From positions 1 through 11,965 of the forward strand of contig DVOR01000219.1 of assembly GCA_018713405.1 (NCBI GenBank): DNA of 11,965 bases, in the 5' to 3' direction. Position numbers and translations under genes: made by a program. Source of the DNA: Candidatus Spyradenecus faecavium (GTDB taxonomy: Bacteria; Verrucomicrobiota; Kiritimatiellia; RFP12; DVOR01). Below, one piece after another: positions 1-5,689 of this stretch (positions are counted from its first letter, which is position 1; every line of letters starts with the position of its first letter). The notes below the pieces were generated by a model that saw only the letters and a list, made by a program, of their open reading frames with translations, was not told where the DNA came from and ran no database searches.

Positions 1-1
1 C

Positions 2-289
2 CCCTCGGCCGGTGACACCGCCCGCGTCGAACGCCCCCCCAAGCTCCTCACCGACCTCGCCCACATCCCCAAGTTCTACCCGCCCCGCGCCCGCCGCAAC
101 GGCTGGGAGGGGACCGTCGTCCTCGACGTCCGCGTCGCGCCGGACGGCACCTGCGCCGAGGCCTCCATCCTCACGTCCAGCGGCCACGACGTCCTCGACA
201 AGGCCGCGCTCCGCATGATCCGTTCGGCCCGCTTCTCCCACGGCCCCGGCCGCGTCCGCCAACCCATCTCCTTCTCCCTCACGCAATGA
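2..289 (+). CDS. TonB family protein, C-terminal domain (partial, 5' end outside window)
   Basis: The frame is open from the left edge and ends at TGA 287-289, giving 95 visible residues. They match the TonB C-terminal domain: a start like YPPRARRNGWEGTVVLDVRV, then the VxxDG turn (VAPDGT), the SSGHDVLDKAALRMIRSARF helix region, and a last strand ending in ISFSLTQ. In the family this periplasmic domain contacts the TonB box of outer-membrane transporters and passes on energy from ExbB/ExbD. The N-terminal membrane anchor and proline-rich linker must lie upstream. The stop overlaps the next start as ATGA, so it is probably co-transcribed with the ABC ATPase. Codons are strongly C-ending. Confidence in the domain is high; the transport substrate cannot be told. 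Confidence 0.88.
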   Translation, partial: PSAGDTARVERPPKLLTDLAHIPKFYPPRARRNGWEGTVVLDVRVAPDGTCAEASILTSSGHDVLDKAALRMIRSARFSHGPGRVRQPISFSLTQ

Positions 290-1035
290 ACGCCATCCTC
301 ACCGTCACCGACCTGGTCATCGAGTATCCCCGCCCCGGCAAGCCGCCCTTCCGCGCCGTCAAGGGCGTCTCCTTCGACGTGCGCGAGAACGAGTTCTTCG
401 GCATCGTCGGCGAGTCGGGCTGCGGCAAGAGCACCCTTGCCAAGGCGCTCTGCGGCCTTCAGCCCATCGCCTCCGGCGCCGCCGCCTTCGCCCCCATGCC
501 CCGCGGCGCCGTGCAGATGATCTTCCAGGACGCCGTCGGCTCCCTCAATCCCCGCAAGACCATCGGCGACGCCCTCACCGAGGTCCTCGCCGTCCACGCC
601 CTCTGCCCCAAGGCCGACCGCCCCGTCCGCGTCGCCACGCTCCTCGACGAGGTCGGCCTCCCCGCCGACGTCGCCGCGGCCTATCCCCGCGAGCTCTCCG
701 GCGGCCAGTGCCAGCGCGTCTCCATCGCCCGCGCCCTCGCCATGGACCCCCGCGTCATCATCGCCGACGAGCCGGTCTCCGCCCTCGACGTCTCCGTCCA
801 GGCGCGCGTCCTCAACCTGCTGGCCGACCTCCGCGCCCGCCGCAACCTCACCATCCTGCTGATTTCCCACGACCTCGCCGTCGTCCGCACCGTCTGCGAC
901 CGCCTGATTGTCATGCACGATGGCGAGATCGTCGAGCGCGGCGACGCCAAGGCCGTCTTCTCCGCCCCCAAGCATCCCTACACCCAGACCCTCCTCGCCG
1001 CCGTCCCCGACGTCGCCGCCGCCATCGCGCCCTGA
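286..1035 (+). CDS. ABC transporter ATP-binding protein, oligopeptide/dipeptide (OppF/DppF-like)
   Basis: A 249-residue nucleotide-binding subunit with all core motifs: Walker A GESGCGKST (42-50), Q-loop Gln81 in QMIFQD, signature LSGGQ (137-141), Walker B VIIADE (157-162) followed by PVSALD, and H-loop His195 in LLISHDL. The pairing SLNPRKTIGDAL plus the terminal HPYTQTLLAAVP is typical of the peptide/nickel subfamily (oligo_HPY extension), so it probably powers uptake of peptides or a similar solute at the inner membrane. It ends soon after the HPY motif, shorter than the usual OppF of about 320 residues. The start ATG overlaps the TonB stop by four bases. No permease or binding protein gene is seen downstream, so its partners lie upstream or elsewhere. 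Six bases separate it from the convergent LysE-family gene. Confidence 0.9.
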   Translation: MNAILTVTDLVIEYPRPGKPPFRAVKGVSFDVRENEFFGIVGESGCGKSTLAKALCGLQPIASGAAAFAPMPRGAVQMIFQDAVGSLNPRKTIGDALTEVLAVHALCPKADRPVRVATLLDEVGLPADVAAAYPRELSGGQCQRVSIARALAMDPRVIIADEPVSALDVSVQARVLNLLADLRARRNLTILLISHDLAVVRTVCDRLIVMHDGEIVERGDAKAVFSAPKHPYTQTLLAAVPDVAAAIAP

Positions 1036-1041
1036 CGCGTC

Positions 1042-1668
1042 TCAGCGTTTGCGGAGCGCGGCGAGCGCGGGCACCAGCACCCAGAGCCCGATGGCCGCAA
1101 CGGCCAACGCCGCGGCGCGCCCCACCCACGCCGCGACCGCCGGGTTGCGTCCCAGGAAGGCCGAGAGCCCGCCGCCGGCCAAGGCCACGCCCCCCATCAC
1201 CGTCGCGGCCGCCGCCATGAAGAGCGCCCCCAGCCCCATCAAGCCCAACGCCCGCCGCCGGCACGTCTCCGGCAGGAAGCGCGGCAGGAAGGCAATGAAG
1301 AAGAGGATGACCTTGGGGTTCGAAAGGTTCAGGATCACCCCGCGCAACCAGAAGCCCCACCACGGCCGCGCCTCGGCCGCCGCGCCCCCAAGCCCCGCGC
1401 CCCACATCCCCCACGCCATATAGAAGAGGTAGCACGCGCCGACCGCGGAAATCACGTCCGCCGAGCTCGGCCACCGCGCCAGCGCCGTCGCCATCCCCAG
1501 CGCCGCCAATGTGATGTGCACGCACAGCCCGCACATCAGCCCCGCCGTCACCCACAGCCCCGCCCACGCCCCGAAGGCCGCCGACTGCGCCAGCACGAAG
1601 CAGTTGTCGGGACCCGGCGCCAACGCCACCAACAGGCAGACGCCGAAGTAGGCCGCCAGCCGCCTCAC
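1042..1668 (-). CDS. LysE/RhtB family amino-acid exporter
   Basis: A 208-residue inner-membrane protein of the LysE/RhtB superfamily, which exports amino acids or related metabolites. The N-terminal helix carries the family motif APGPDN (17-22), and the middle carries NLSNPKVILFFIAFLPRF (114-131), another hallmark. About six hydrophobic segments are visible, and the length is normal for the family. I chose the GTG start at 1668-1666 because it overlaps the maf stop as GTGA and has GGGAG seven bases upstream. An ATG at 1704 is also in frame but would overlap maf by 40 bases and add a non-hydrophobic tail. It is therefore the second gene of a maf operon. The substrate cannot be told from sequence. 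Confidence 0.88.
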   Translation of the reverse strand: MRRLAAYFGVCLLVALAPGPDNCFVLAQSAAFGAWAGLWVTAGLMCGLCVHITLAALGMATALARWPSSADVISAVGACYLFYMAWGMWGAGLGGAAAEARPWWGFWLRGVILNLSNPKVILFFIAFLPRFLPETCRRRALGLMGLGALFMAAAATVMGGVALAGGGLSAFLGRNPAVAAWVGRAAALAVAAIGLWVLVPALAALRKR

Positions 1669-2249
1669 CGTTCCGCTCCCAGCAGCCCGTGCGAGGCCAG
1701 CCAATCGCGCACCACCCCGCGCGGCAGCCCCATCGCGTTGGTGAAGCTTCCCACCCGCCCCGCGATCAGCAGGTCGCCCCGCACGTTCACGTCATACGCC
1801 CCCGCCCGGTCCAGCGGCCGCGCCAGCGCGAGGTAAGCCTCCACCGTGTGCGCGTCGTAGTTCTTGAACTGCAGGCTCGTCGCCTCGATGCGGAGCGACG
1901 GCTCCTGCGCGCCGGGATAGAGCAACGCCACGGCGGTGTAGACCGTCTGCGTCTTCCCCGCGTAGGCCGTCAGCCACGCCCGCGCCTCCTCCGTGTCCCG
2001 CGGCTTGCCCAGCACGCGCCCCTCGAAGCAGACCACAGTGTCCGCGGCGATGATGGCCGCGTTCGGGTGCGACGCCCGCACCGAGAGCGCCTTGCGCCGC
2101 GCGTTCACGCCCACCGTCCCCGCCGGGTCGTCGCGCAACGTCACCTCCAGGCAGTGGGGACGACGCACCTCCGCGCGCACCCCCAGCGCACGCAAAATGG
2201 CAAGCCGACGCGGGCTCGCCGAAGCCAAGATGATTGGGATCCGTTCCAT
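1665..2249 (-). CDS. maf: Maf family nucleoside triphosphate pyrophosphatase
   Basis: A 194-residue Maf/Ham1-superfold protein. Family members hydrolyse non-canonical or pyrimidine nucleoside triphosphates to the monophosphate and pyrophosphate. Visible motifs are the N-terminal ILASASPRR (7-15), AADTVV with the likely catalytic Asp70, GKP (81-83), the DRAGAYDV segment (147-154) and GSFTNAMGLP (167-176). The length is typical. The subfamily (dTTP/UTP versus m7GTP type) is not clear because the canonical AGAYGIQ is AGAYDVN here. The start ATG at 2249-2247 fits MERIPIILAS, the usual beginning. Longer reading to 2486 would run through the promoter and the divergent mpg gene. No Shine-Dalgarno is seen; the -10 box lies 12 bases ahead. 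It overlaps the exporter downstream by GTGA. Confidence 0.92.
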   Translation of the reverse strand: MERIPIILASASPRRLAILRALGVRAEVRRPHCLEVTLRDDPAGTVGVNARRKALSVRASHPNAAIIAADTVVCFEGRVLGKPRDTEEARAWLTAYAGKTQTVYTAVALLYPGAQEPSLRIEATSLQFKNYDAHTVEAYLALARPLDRAGAYDVNVRGDLLIAGRVGSFTNAMGLPRGVVRDWLASHGLLGAER

Positions 2250-2261
2250 AAGACAGCCCGT

Positions 2262-2270
2262 AGTATACCA
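2262..2270 (-). promoter_or_regulatory. Extended -10 promoter of maf-lysE operon
   Basis: On the minus strand the sequence reads TGGTATACT, an extended -10 (TG, one base, TATACT). It is followed by 12 bases and then the maf ATG. A start of transcription about 7 bases past the box would leave a leader of only about 6 bases. No TTGACA-like -35 is seen; a G-rich stretch stands upstream instead. The same TGTGGTATACTA string occurs before clpP. Confidence 0.7.
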
Positions 2271-2347
2271 CAAGCCCCGCCTCCGCCCAGACCCGCCGGC
2301 GCCTTTTCCCCGGGCGTCGCGGATGGGCTGCGGGGCGGGCTTCGTTG

Positions 2348-2356
2348 TGTTACACT
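2348..2356 (+). promoter_or_regulatory. Extended -10 promoter of mpg (leaderless start likely)
   Basis: TGTTACACT forms an extended -10 (TG, T, TACACT) ending six bases before the mpg ATG. With usual spacing the first transcribed base would be at, or within a base or two of, the A of ATG at 2363. No Shine-Dalgarno and no clear -35 are visible; a GGGGCGGG stretch lies upstream. The calls for the box and the start codon support each other but are not measured. Confidence 0.6.
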
Positions 2357-2362
2357 GGGGCC

Positions 2363-3016
2363 ATGACGGCAAACGGAGCGGATGGACGGTCGCAGGCGCT
2401 CCCGGCGGACTTCTACGCCGGAGACACCGTGCGCGTCGCGCGGGCGCTCTTGGGCAAACTCCTCCTGCGCCGTCTGAATGGTGCATGGGTGGCCGCCGCG
2501 ATTTGCGAGACGGAGGCCTACGTCGGCCGGTGCGACAAGGCCTGCCACGCCTATGCCTACCGGCGGACGCCCCGCACCGAGACCCTCTTCGCCCCGCCCG
2601 GGACGGCCTACGTCTACTTCGTCTACGGGATGCACCACTGCCTCAACGCCGTCACCGAGCCGGTGGGCGAACCCTCCGCCGTCCTGATCCGCGCCGCCTT
2701 CCCCCTGCTCGGCCACGACGCGATGGCCCTGCGCCGCCACGGCCGCCCCTGGGCCGACCTCACCCCCGTCCAACGCCGCAACCTCCTGAACGGCCCCGGG
2801 CGACTCTGCCAAGCCCTGGCCATCGACCGCGCGTTCGACCGCGCCTCGCTGGTCGACGGCCCGAATCTGCTCATCGCCGAGGCCTCGCCGGGGCTCGGGC
2901 TCCGCGCCCTCCGCCCACGCAAGGTCCGCGCCACCCCGCGCATCGGCATCGACTACGCCAAGGAGGCCAAGGCCTTCCCCTGGCGCTTCCTCTGGGAAAG
3001 ACAGACCCTCCCCTAA
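2363..3016 (+). CDS. mpg: DNA-3-methyladenine glycosylase, AAG/MPG family
   Basis: A 217-residue base-excision repair enzyme of the AAG/MPG fold, which removes alkylated purines such as 3-methyladenine. Motifs in order are CETEAYVG (48-55), DKACHAY (58-64), GTAYVYFVYGMHHCLNAV (80-97), LLNGPGRLCQAL (141-152) and PRIGIDYAKEA (192-202), then PWRF. By comparison with human AAG, Glu51 would be the catalytic base, Tyr53 and His62 the base-stacking pocket, and Tyr88 the intercalating residue. All are present, so it should be active. I chose ATG 2363; a TTG at 2345 would put coding sequence over the -10 box. Transcribed away from maf on its own promoter and ended by the hairpin just after the stop. 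It is single-gene and unlikely to be coupled to neighbours. Confidence 0.93.
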   Translation: MTANGADGRSQALPADFYAGDTVRVARALLGKLLLRRLNGAWVAAAICETEAYVGRCDKACHAYAYRRTPRTETLFAPPGTAYVYFVYGMHHCLNAVTEPVGEPSAVLIRAAFPLLGHDAMALRRHGRPWADLTPVQRRNLLNGPGRLCQALAIDRAFDRASLVDGPNLLIAEASPGLGLRALRPRKVRATPRIGIDYAKEAKAFPWRFLWERQTLP

Positions 3017-3022
3017 ACGAAA

Positions 3023-3050
3023 AGGCCCGCCGCAAGGCGGGTCTTTTTTT
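3023..3050 (+). terminator. Rho-independent terminator after mpg, probably shared with clpP
   Basis: A 9-bp stem (left arm 3023-3031, right arm 3036-3044, one G-T pair) closed by the tetraloop GCAA is followed by a run of T (3044-3050). It lies seven bases past the mpg stop. On the minus strand the clpP stop is 16 bases before the same hairpin, which is followed there by TTTTCGTTT, so it may act in both directions, more weakly for clpP. Confidence 0.88.
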
Positions 3051-3065
3051 GTGCGCCGGAACGGC

Positions 3066-3671
3066 TCACTGCGCGGGCTTCGTCACCACCGCATCGACGA
3101 GGCCATAGGCCTTCGCCTCCTCCGCGGACATGAAGTTGTCGCGATCGGTGTCCTTGAAGATGGTCTCCAGCGGCTGACCCGTGTGGTTGGCCAGAATCTC
3201 GTTCAGCGTCTGCTTCATGCGCTGGATCTCCGCGGCCTGGATCTGGATGTCCGTGCACTGGCCCTCGGCCCCGCCCAACGGCTGGTGGATCATGATGCGC
3301 GCGTTCGGCAGGGCGTAACGCTTGCCCTTCGTGCCCGCGGCCAGGAGCACCGCGCCCATGCTCGCGGCCTGACCCACGCAATAGGTCGCCACGTCGCACG
3401 TCAGGAACTGCATCGTGTCGTAGATCGCCAGCCCCGCCGTCACCACGCCGCCCGGCGAGTTGATGTAGAAATTGATGTCCCGCTTCGGGTCCTGCGACTG
3501 CAGGAACAGCAGCTGCGCGATGACCAGGTTGGCCACCGAGTCGTCGATCGGCCCACCCAGGAAGATGATCCGGTCCTGCAACAGGCGCGAGTAGATGTCA
3601 TACGACCGCTCGCCGCGCGAAGTCTGCTCCACGACGATCGGCACCAACATGTTGTTCTTGGTCTCTTTCAT
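3066..3671 (-). CDS. clpP: ATP-dependent Clp protease proteolytic subunit
   Basis: A 201-residue ClpP, the barrel-forming serine peptidase that works with AAA+ unfoldases such as ClpX or ClpC. The catalytic triad is visible with the spacing of the E. coli enzyme: Ser104 in GQAASMGA, His129 in MIHQPLGG and Asp178 in DRDNFMSA. The oxyanion/strand region NSPGG (71-75) and the hydrophobic-pocket segment FLQSQDP are also normal. The start ATG 3671-3669 is preceded by AGAGGAG five to six bases away and gives the common MKETKNNMLVPIVVEQ opening, with a short propeptide at most. It stands alone, with no clpX directly downstream. In the same window an McsA/McsB-like pair occurs; in Firmicutes that pair feeds arginine-phosphorylated proteins to ClpCP. 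Confidence 0.96.
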   Translation of the reverse strand: MKETKNNMLVPIVVEQTSRGERSYDIYSRLLQDRIIFLGGPIDDSVANLVIAQLLFLQSQDPKRDINFYINSPGGVVTAGLAIYDTMQFLTCDVATYCVGQAASMGAVLLAAGTKGKRYALPNARIMIHQPLGGAEGQCTDIQIQAAEIQRMKQTLNEILANHTGQPLETIFKDTDRDNFMSAEEAKAYGLVDAVVTKPAQ

Positions 3672-3695
3672 GAACACTCCTCTGAATGACCCCAT

Positions 3696-3704
3696 AGTAT
3701 ACCA
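3696..3704 (-). promoter_or_regulatory. Extended -10 promoter of clpP
   Basis: The minus strand reads TGGTATACT, identical to the maf box, inside a shared 12-base string TGTGGTATACTA. The predicted start near 3689 would give a leader of about 18 bases holding the AGAGGAG ribosome site. No -35 consensus is seen; upstream is a G-rich tract (GGGGCGGGGA). I see no CIRCE-like inverted repeat (the HrcA heat-shock operator) near this promoter. Confidence 0.72.
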
Positions 3705-3797
3705 CATCCCCGCCCCTCCCCGCCCACGCAATCCAGGGCGGATTTTCGCGCGTGCCGGCGCACGCCTCGCGACCAGTCAAGGCAAAGGCCCCCTCAT

Positions 3798-3877
3798 CGA
3801 ACCCCAAGGGTTCGGCGGCGAAACCCTAAGGGTTCCGACCCCAAACCCTAAGGGTTTCGAGGCAAACCCTTAAGGGT
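3798..3877. repeat. Four tandem AACCC(T)AAGGGTT palindromes at about 22-bp period
   Basis: Four imperfect copies of a short palindrome follow each other. Unit 1 is 3798-3814 (CGAACCC, CAA, GGGTTCG); unit 2 is 3819-3837 (core AACCC, TAA, GGGTT); unit 3 is 3843-3857 (AAACCC, TAA, GGGTTT); unit 4 is 3866-3877 (ACCCTTAAGGGT). The centres are at 3806, 3828, 3850 and 3871.5, so the spacing is 22, 22 and 21.5 bp, near two helical turns. The block starts 97 bases from the clpP -10 box and ends 90 bases from the gmk -10 box. It could be a set of binding sites for a dimeric protein or an extragenic repeat family; the sequence alone does not decide. Confidence 0.85.
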
Positions 3878-3963
3878 CTCGGAAATTCATCGGCACTTAT
3901 GCAGAATCGGCGGATTGTTTGCGGCGGCCCGGAGGGCGGAGGCGTGCAGGAGCGGCGGGGTTT

Positions 3964-3972
3964 TGGTATTGT
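3964..3972 (+). promoter_or_regulatory. Extended -10 promoter of the gmk operon
   Basis: TGGTATTGT (TG, G, TATTGT) fits the extended -10 seen at the other three genes, here preceded by CGGCGGGGTTT. Transcription would begin near 3979, leaving about 30 bases before the preferred gmk ATG at 4009 and only a few before the alternative ATG at 3982. This would be the only promoter I can see for the whole operon to the right edge. Confidence 0.62.
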
Positions 3973-4008
3973 AGTGCGGTTATGGCGTTGGAAAGAAAGA
4001 GGCGTTTG

Positions 4009-4602
4009 ATGAAGCCGTTGCTGATTGTGATGAGCGCGCCCAGCGGGGCGGGCAAGAGCACGCTGTGCGATTTGTTGCTCCAGGAGTTCCCGGAGATCAC
4101 CTATTCGGTGTCTTGCACGACGCGGGCGCCGCGTGGCGAGGAGGAGGATGGGGTGGATTATTTCTTCCTCTCCAAGGAGGAGTTCGCGCGGCAGGAGCGT
4201 GAGGGGATGCTCCTGGAATCGGCGACGGTGCACGGGAACCGTTACGGGACGCCGGCGGGCCCGGTGCGCGAGGCGTTCGCGGAGGGGCAGAGCGTGCTGA
4301 TGGACATCGATGTGGTGGGGGCGGATTCGGTGCGCCGCTTCGTGGCGGGGCTGCCCGAGGACGACCCGCTGCGGGCGGGGTTCGTGGACATCTTCATCGA
4401 GCCGCCGAGCCTGGAGGAGCTGCGGAGGCGGCTGGTGGGGCGCGGGGAGGATGCGCCGGAGAGCATCGAGGTGCGCCTGGCGAACGCGCAGGGCGAGCTG
4501 GACCGGGCGCATGAGTTCACGTTTCGGGTGGTGAACGACGACCTGCAGGTGGCGTACCGCAAGCTGCGGGACATCGTGCTGGTGAAGGGGGGTGCGCTGT
4601 GA
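4009..4602 (+). CDS. gmk: Guanylate kinase
   Basis: A 197-residue guanylate kinase, which phosphorylates GMP to GDP with ATP in the cytoplasm. The P-loop APSGAGKST is at 10-18. GMP-binding features follow: SVSCTTRAPRGEEEDGVDYFF (34-53 region, with Ser35, Arg39 and Tyr51), Glu70, and HGNRYGTP (75-82). VLMDIDVVGA (97-105) is the usual LDIDxxGA stretch. I chose ATG 4009 because AAGAGG lies six bases before it and MKPLLIVMSAPSG is the common opening. ATG 3982 (nine residues longer, no ribosome site, close to the predicted transcript start) is the main alternative. First gene of the long operon; it overlaps coaC by GTGA. In many bacteria gmk is followed by rpoZ and coaBC; rpoZ is absent here. Confidence 0.94.
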   Translation: MKPLLIVMSAPSGAGKSTLCDLLLQEFPEITYSVSCTTRAPRGEEEDGVDYFFLSKEEFARQEREGMLLESATVHGNRYGTPAGPVREAFAEGQSVLMDIDVVGADSVRRFVAGLPEDDPLRAGFVDIFIEPPSLEELRRRLVGRGEDAPESIEVRLANAQGELDRAHEFTFRVVNDDLQVAYRKLRDIVLVKGGAL

Positions 4603-5144
4603 GCGTGCGGGTGGCGCTGGGCGTGACGGGGGCGATTGCGTGCTACAAGGCGTGCTCGCTGGTGCGGTTGATGGTGCGCGAGGGGTGGGAGGTGCGCGTG
4701 GCGGCGACGCCGCGGGCGTTGGATTTCGTGGGTGAGATCACGTGGCGGACGCTGTCGCAGCACCCGGTGGAGACGGATGCCTTCGCGGCGCGGCCGGATT
4801 GGCACCCGCTGCACATCGAGCTGGCGCAGTGGTGCGACCTCTTTGTGGTGGCGCCGTGCTCGGCGAACACGATGGCGAAGCTGGCTCATGGGCTGGCGGA
4901 CAACCTGCTGACGCAGGCGGCGCTGGCGTGCACGAAGCCGCTGGTGTTGGCGCCGGCGATGAACGGGGCGATGTGGGCGAACCCGGCGACGCAGGCGAAC
5001 GCGGAGGCGTTGAAGGCGCGCGGGGCGCGAATCTTGGACCCGGAGGCCGGCGAGCTGGCCTGCGGGGTGACGGGCACGGGGCGCCTGCCGGAGCCGGAGG
5101 CCCTCTTTGAGGCGTTGCGGCGCATCGCGGGGGAGCGCGCATGA
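4599..5144 (+). CDS. coaC: Phosphopantothenoylcysteine decarboxylase (stand-alone CoaC flavoprotein)
   Basis: A 181-residue HFCD-family flavoprotein that decarboxylates 4'-phosphopantothenoylcysteine in coenzyme A synthesis. Visible are the FMN-binding start VALGVTGAIACYKA (5-18), active-site His72 in HIELAQW, the VAPCSANTMAKLAHGLADNLL stretch (84-104), the PAMN motif (119-122) followed by MW, and the substrate-clamp Cys155 in LACGVTGTGRL. All catalytic features are intact. The protein ends where the synthetase half (CoaB) of the usual two-domain Dfp/CoaBC would begin, and the next gene is not CoaB. The GTG start overlaps the gmk stop by four bases, and the stop overlaps mcsA as ATGA. Peptide-modifying relatives such as EpiD are less likely given the gmk context. 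Confidence 0.9.
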   Translation: MSVRVALGVTGAIACYKACSLVRLMVREGWEVRVAATPRALDFVGEITWRTLSQHPVETDAFAARPDWHPLHIELAQWCDLFVVAPCSANTMAKLAHGLADNLLTQAALACTKPLVLAPAMNGAMWANPATQANAEALKARGARILDPEAGELACGVTGTGRLPEPEALFEALRRIAGERA

Positions 5145-5689
5145 AGTGCGAGCTGTGCCACGAACGCCCGGCGGAGACGGTGCTTTACCGGAAGGGGAAG
5201 AACGGGAAGCGCGAGGAGCTCTATGTCTGCCACGCGTGCGCGGAGCGGGAGCGCGCGTTCGGGGAGTCGCGCGGCATCCAGGTGACGGCGATCGACGCGG
5301 GGGCGCAGGGGGGCGACTCGCCGATGGGCGAGCTCTTCGGGCGCATCGGGAAGCTGTTGGAGGGGTTGCCGGGGCAGGACGGGGACGACCGCGAGACGCG
5401 TTGCCCGGGGTGCGGGACGACATTGGATGAGATCCGGACGGTGGGGCTGATCGGTTGCCCCGTGTGCTATCGCACCTTCGGGAAGGCGCTTCGTGCGATG
5501 CTCGACGAGTGCCAGCTGTGCCACACCTATCAGGGCGACCCGTTGCCGGGGCAGGCGCGCGCCGCGGGCGTGCGGGAGCTGGAGCGGCGCCTGGCCGAGG
5601 CGTTGAAGCGCGAGGATTACCGCGAGGCGAAGCGGTTGCGCGCGGAGTTGGCGCGCCTGCGCGAGGAGGAGGGCGGCCATGACGACTGA
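5141..5689 (+). CDS. mcsA: McsA-like zinc-finger/UVR-domain protein (protein-arginine kinase activator family)
   Basis: A 182-residue protein with the layout of McsA, the activator of protein-arginine kinase McsB in Firmicutes. An N-terminal zinc site has Cys3/Cys6 and Cys30/Cys33; a second has Cys88/Cys91 (CPGCG) and Cys106/Cys109 (CPVCY). A third pair CQLCH at 124-128 follows. The C-terminal part (143-175) is a UVR (UvrB/UvrC-type) helical hairpin, with the core LAEALKREDYREAKRLRAEL. Length and order fit the family. It overlaps coaC by ATGA and overlaps the mcsB-like gene by 11 bases, so the two products are probably made together. All zinc ligands look intact, in contrast to the degraded motifs in its partner. 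Confidence 0.88.
   Translation: MKCELCHERPAETVLYRKGKNGKREELYVCHACAERERAFGESRGIQVTAIDAGAQGGDSPMGELFGRIGKLLEGLPGQDGDDRETRCPGCGTTLDEIRTVGLIGCPVCYRTFGKALRAMLDECQLCHTYQGDPLPGQARAAGVRELERRLAEALKREDYREAKRLRAELARLREEEGGHDD

Larger units (their letters stand above)
3672..4008. other. Divergent clpP/gmk spacer, 337 bases without a gene
   Basis: This spacer holds the clpP promoter at its left end, the gmk promoter at its right end and the palindrome array between them (listed separately). A further 6-bp inverted repeat with a CGGC loop sits at 3750-3765 (GCGTGC/GCACGC); it has no T-run and is short enough to be chance in GC-rich DNA. The short frames that read through here are low in similarity to anything I recognise and carry the palindromes as repeated NPKGF-like text, so I call no gene. 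Base composition in 3881-3980 is mixed rather than codon-like. Confidence 0.7.

Noticed and set aside
76..975. 299-codon minus-strand frame opposite the TonB end and the ABC ATPase
   Set aside because: Gly/Asp/Glu-rich shadow of the ATPase, whose Walker and signature motifs are unmistakable.
1036..1041. Terminator between the convergent ABC ATPase and LysE-family genes
   Set aside because: Only six bases separate the stops, and I found no hairpin followed by T on either side.
3750..3765. GCGTGC/GCACGC inverted repeat as a terminator or operator
   Set aside because: There is no T-run after it on either strand, and a 6-bp match is easily expected by chance at this GC content.
3595..3873. Small + strand frame covering the palindromes, with NPKGF-like repeats
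   Set aside because: It starts inside clpP on the opposite strand and its repeats come only from the DNA palindromes. No ribosome site is seen.
3798..3877. CRISPR-like or telomere-like array
   Set aside because: There are only four short palindromes with 4-8-base gaps, no unique spacers and no cas genes; the CCCTAA text is part of a palindrome and not a head-to-tail telomere run.
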